Source of the DNA: Bacteroidota bacterium
GTDB taxonomy: Bacteria > Bacteroidota > Bacteroidia > SXHM01
Assembly (NCBI GenBank): GCA_947478465.1
Contig: CANJWH010000025.1
Coordinates: 1-41,628 of the forward strand
Direction: 5' to 3'
DNA length: 41,628 bases
Made by a program: the position numbers and the translations under genes. The notes under the pieces were generated by a model that was not told the origin of the DNA, did no database searches, and saw nothing but the letters and a program-made list of their open reading frames with translations. The number at the start of each line of letters is the position of its first letter. The stretch's first letter is position 1. This document shows positions 40,181-41,628 of the stretch, one piece after another.

Positions 40181-41628
40181 ATGAGGCAACTATTTTTTTT
40201 ATTCTTCAGCATTTTTTTACCGATTATTTCAGTTGCACAAACATTTAGTGTCAGCGGAACTGTAGTTGATGATAAAACAGGGGAATCACTCGCTTTCGTT
40301 AACATACTACCAGATGCTGAAATTAATGCTACAACTACCGATATTGACGGACATTTCAGTATTACATCAAAATCCCGTTTGCATAAACTTTCATTCAGTT
40401 ATGTAGGCTACGAAAATGCTATTGTTACTTTATCTGAAGAGGAGAATATAGTTATAAGGGTTAAAATGATTCGGAAAAATTTCGGATTACAGGAAGTTGT
40501 GATTTTTCCCGGTGAAAATCCGGCTCATCGCATAATCAGGAATGCAACTGCAAACAGAAATAATAACAATCCTGAACAACTGAAATCATTTTCTTATGTG
40601 TCTTATAATAAAATGTATTTCACGTTAGATACCGGTAAAGTAAGGGAAAACAAAGGCAGTATAATTAAACAAAATCCAACTTCAGACGAGGAAAAAGAAA
40701 TTCAAAAATTCCTGGATGAACAATATATTATGTTGATGGAGTTTGTATCTAAACGTGAATACAAATACAAAGGAAGAAATAATGAGAAGGTTATTGCTTC
40801 CCGGGTTTCAGGCTTTAAAAACCCTGATTTTGCAATGCTTGGGACACAGATGCAAAGTTTTTCTTTTTATGATGATTATTTCAATCTGGGTCAGCAAAAG
40901 TTTTTAAATCCATTAAGTGAAGGCAGCACTTCTAAATATTTTTTTCTTCTTGAAGACACTCTATATACTGATAAAGACAGCATTTTTGTTATCTCTTACA
41001 AGCCCTATTCCGGAAGAAATTTTGATGGACTTGTAGGGTTGCTTTACATAACTACCGATGGCTGGGCAATACAAAACGTTATTGCTGAAGCCACTGGTCA
41101 GGCAGGGGTAGGAATAAAAATACAGCAACAATATGAAAAGAGAGAACAGCATTGGTTTCCGGTAAAATTGAATACGGATATTATGGCGAATAACCTGAAC
41201 CTAAGTGGATTTAAAATCAAAGGAGTAGGTCGCAGTTATCTGGACAGTATAAAAATTGAACAGCCTGTAAATAAAAAAGATTTCAGACGGGTGGAACTTG
41301 ATATTCTTCCTCAAGCAGCAAAAAGAGAAGAGGCGTTTTGGAACTTGTACAGGAAAGATACTTTGATTGCTAAAGAAACAAAAACCTATCACGTAATTGA
41401 TAGCCTTGGAAAAGCGTACAAATTTGATTTGAGGTTGAAAGCTTTATCTGCGTTGGTTACAGGAAAAATTCCAATCCGTTTTATCGATTTGGATTTAAAC
41501 CGGATAATTGCAGCCAACACTTATGAATCTGTGCGATTAGGTTTAGGTATTTACACCAATGATAGAATTTCACGATTTTTCAATGTAGGCGGTTATTTCG
41601 GCTATGGCTTTCGTGATAAGGGTTTTAA
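40181..41628 (+). CDS. DUF5686 / carboxypeptidase-like regulatory-domain surface protein, N-terminal part (truncated by window end)
   Basis: The frame starting at ATG 40181 remains open to the end of the window (482 complete codons), so the stop is outside. A signal peptide (MRQLFFLFFSIFLPIISVAQ) is followed by a carboxypeptidase-regulatory-like beta-sandwich (residues 21-~100; FSVSGTVVDDKTGESLAFVN ... SYVGYENAIV). The DUF5686 region then contains NATANRNNNNPEQLKSFSY, SKYFFLLEDTLYTDKDSIFV, RNFDGLVGLLYI and, near the edge, NVGGYFGYGFRDKGFK, which likely begins the beta-barrel. Members are outer-membrane proteins of unknown function. The gene is not in the list of complete ORFs because its stop is missing. 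Confidence 0.85.
   Translation, partial: MRQLFFLFFSIFLPIISVAQTFSVSGTVVDDKTGESLAFVNILPDAEINATTTDIDGHFSITSKSRLHKLSFSYVGYENAIVTLSEEENIVIRVKMIRKNFGLQEVVIFPGENPAHRIIRNATANRNNNNPEQLKSFSYVSYNKMYFTLDTGKVRENKGSIIKQNPTSDEEKEIQKFLDEQYIMLMEFVSKREYKYKGRNNEKVIASRVSGFKNPDFAMLGTQMQSFSFYDDYFNLGQQKFLNPLSEGSTSKYFFLLEDTLYTDKDSIFVISYKPYSGRNFDGLVGLLYITTDGWAIQNVIAEATGQAGVGIKIQQQYEKREQHWFPVKLNTDIMANNLNLSGFKIKGVGRSYLDSIKIEQPVNKKDFRRVELDILPQAAKREEAFWNLYRKDTLIAKETKTYHVIDSLGKAYKFDLRLKALSALVTGKIPIRFIDLDLNRIIAANTYESVRLGLGIYTNDRISRFFNVGGYFGYGFRDKGF

Overview
The window reads as a chromosomal segment of a member of the Bacteroidota. Four observations support this. A GldM/PorM motor gene of the type IX secretion system (T9SS) is present. 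Three large secreted proteins end in T9SS sorting domains: type A at 4202-9148 and 11998-13668, type B at 31724-35467. Several genes are preceded by the Bacteroidota promoter pattern TTG-N19-TAnnTTTGC instead of a sigma70 -10 box. A DUF5686 surface protein runs off the right edge. The order or genus cannot be fixed from this sequence alone. No rRNA, CRISPR array, prophage, transposase or origin was found, and there is one tRNA.

Layout. 1-4160: the end of a PfkB sugar kinase, two hairpin repeats, a leftward biotin-carrier/HEAT-like pair, divergent tRNA-Leu(CAA) with a strong terminator, then dCMP deaminase and an S41 protease in tandem. 4202-9468: a 1648-residue CotH/lamin-tail secreted protein and a 55-residue lipoprotein too short for usual ORF calls. 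9604-13668: purT and dprA (convergent, overlapping by 4 nt), then a secreted cytochrome c / copper monooxygenase-like fusion. 13679-18280: the rimP-nusA-infB operon, with a well-formed promoter, a leader hairpin and a 20-bp inverted-repeat terminator shared with a leftward HD hydrolase/universal stress protein operon. 19871-23530: an acetyltransferase, M1 aminopeptidase and Tat-type PLP enzyme operon. 23536-28430 is the repeat-rich accessory part: two REP-like doublets flanking aspartate kinase, an ECF sigma factor overlapping an 83-aa membrane protein gene, an 18-unit 21-bp tandem array open on both strands, and an AT-rich two-gene block between inverted 25-bp repeats. In that block the secreted-protein gene has lost its signal-peptide frame by one base. 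28506-41628: an orphan gldM, M42 peptidase, small secreted protein plus Ig/PKD adhesin-like giant, EamA transporter, flippase-like membrane protein, VAT1-like reductase, tryptophanase and the partial DUF5686 protein.

How the genes fit together. Core information processing (rimP-nusA-infB, dprA, tRNA-Leu), nucleotide metabolism (purT, dCMP deaminase) and amino-acid metabolism (aspartate kinase, tryptophanase) are interspersed with cell-surface genes. The three T9SS cargo genes and gldM are linked functionally (motor and cargo) but are scattered. The most puzzling stretch is 25071-26287, where a sigma factor, a co-translated membrane peptide and a frame-preserving heptad-coding repeat lie directly next to each other.
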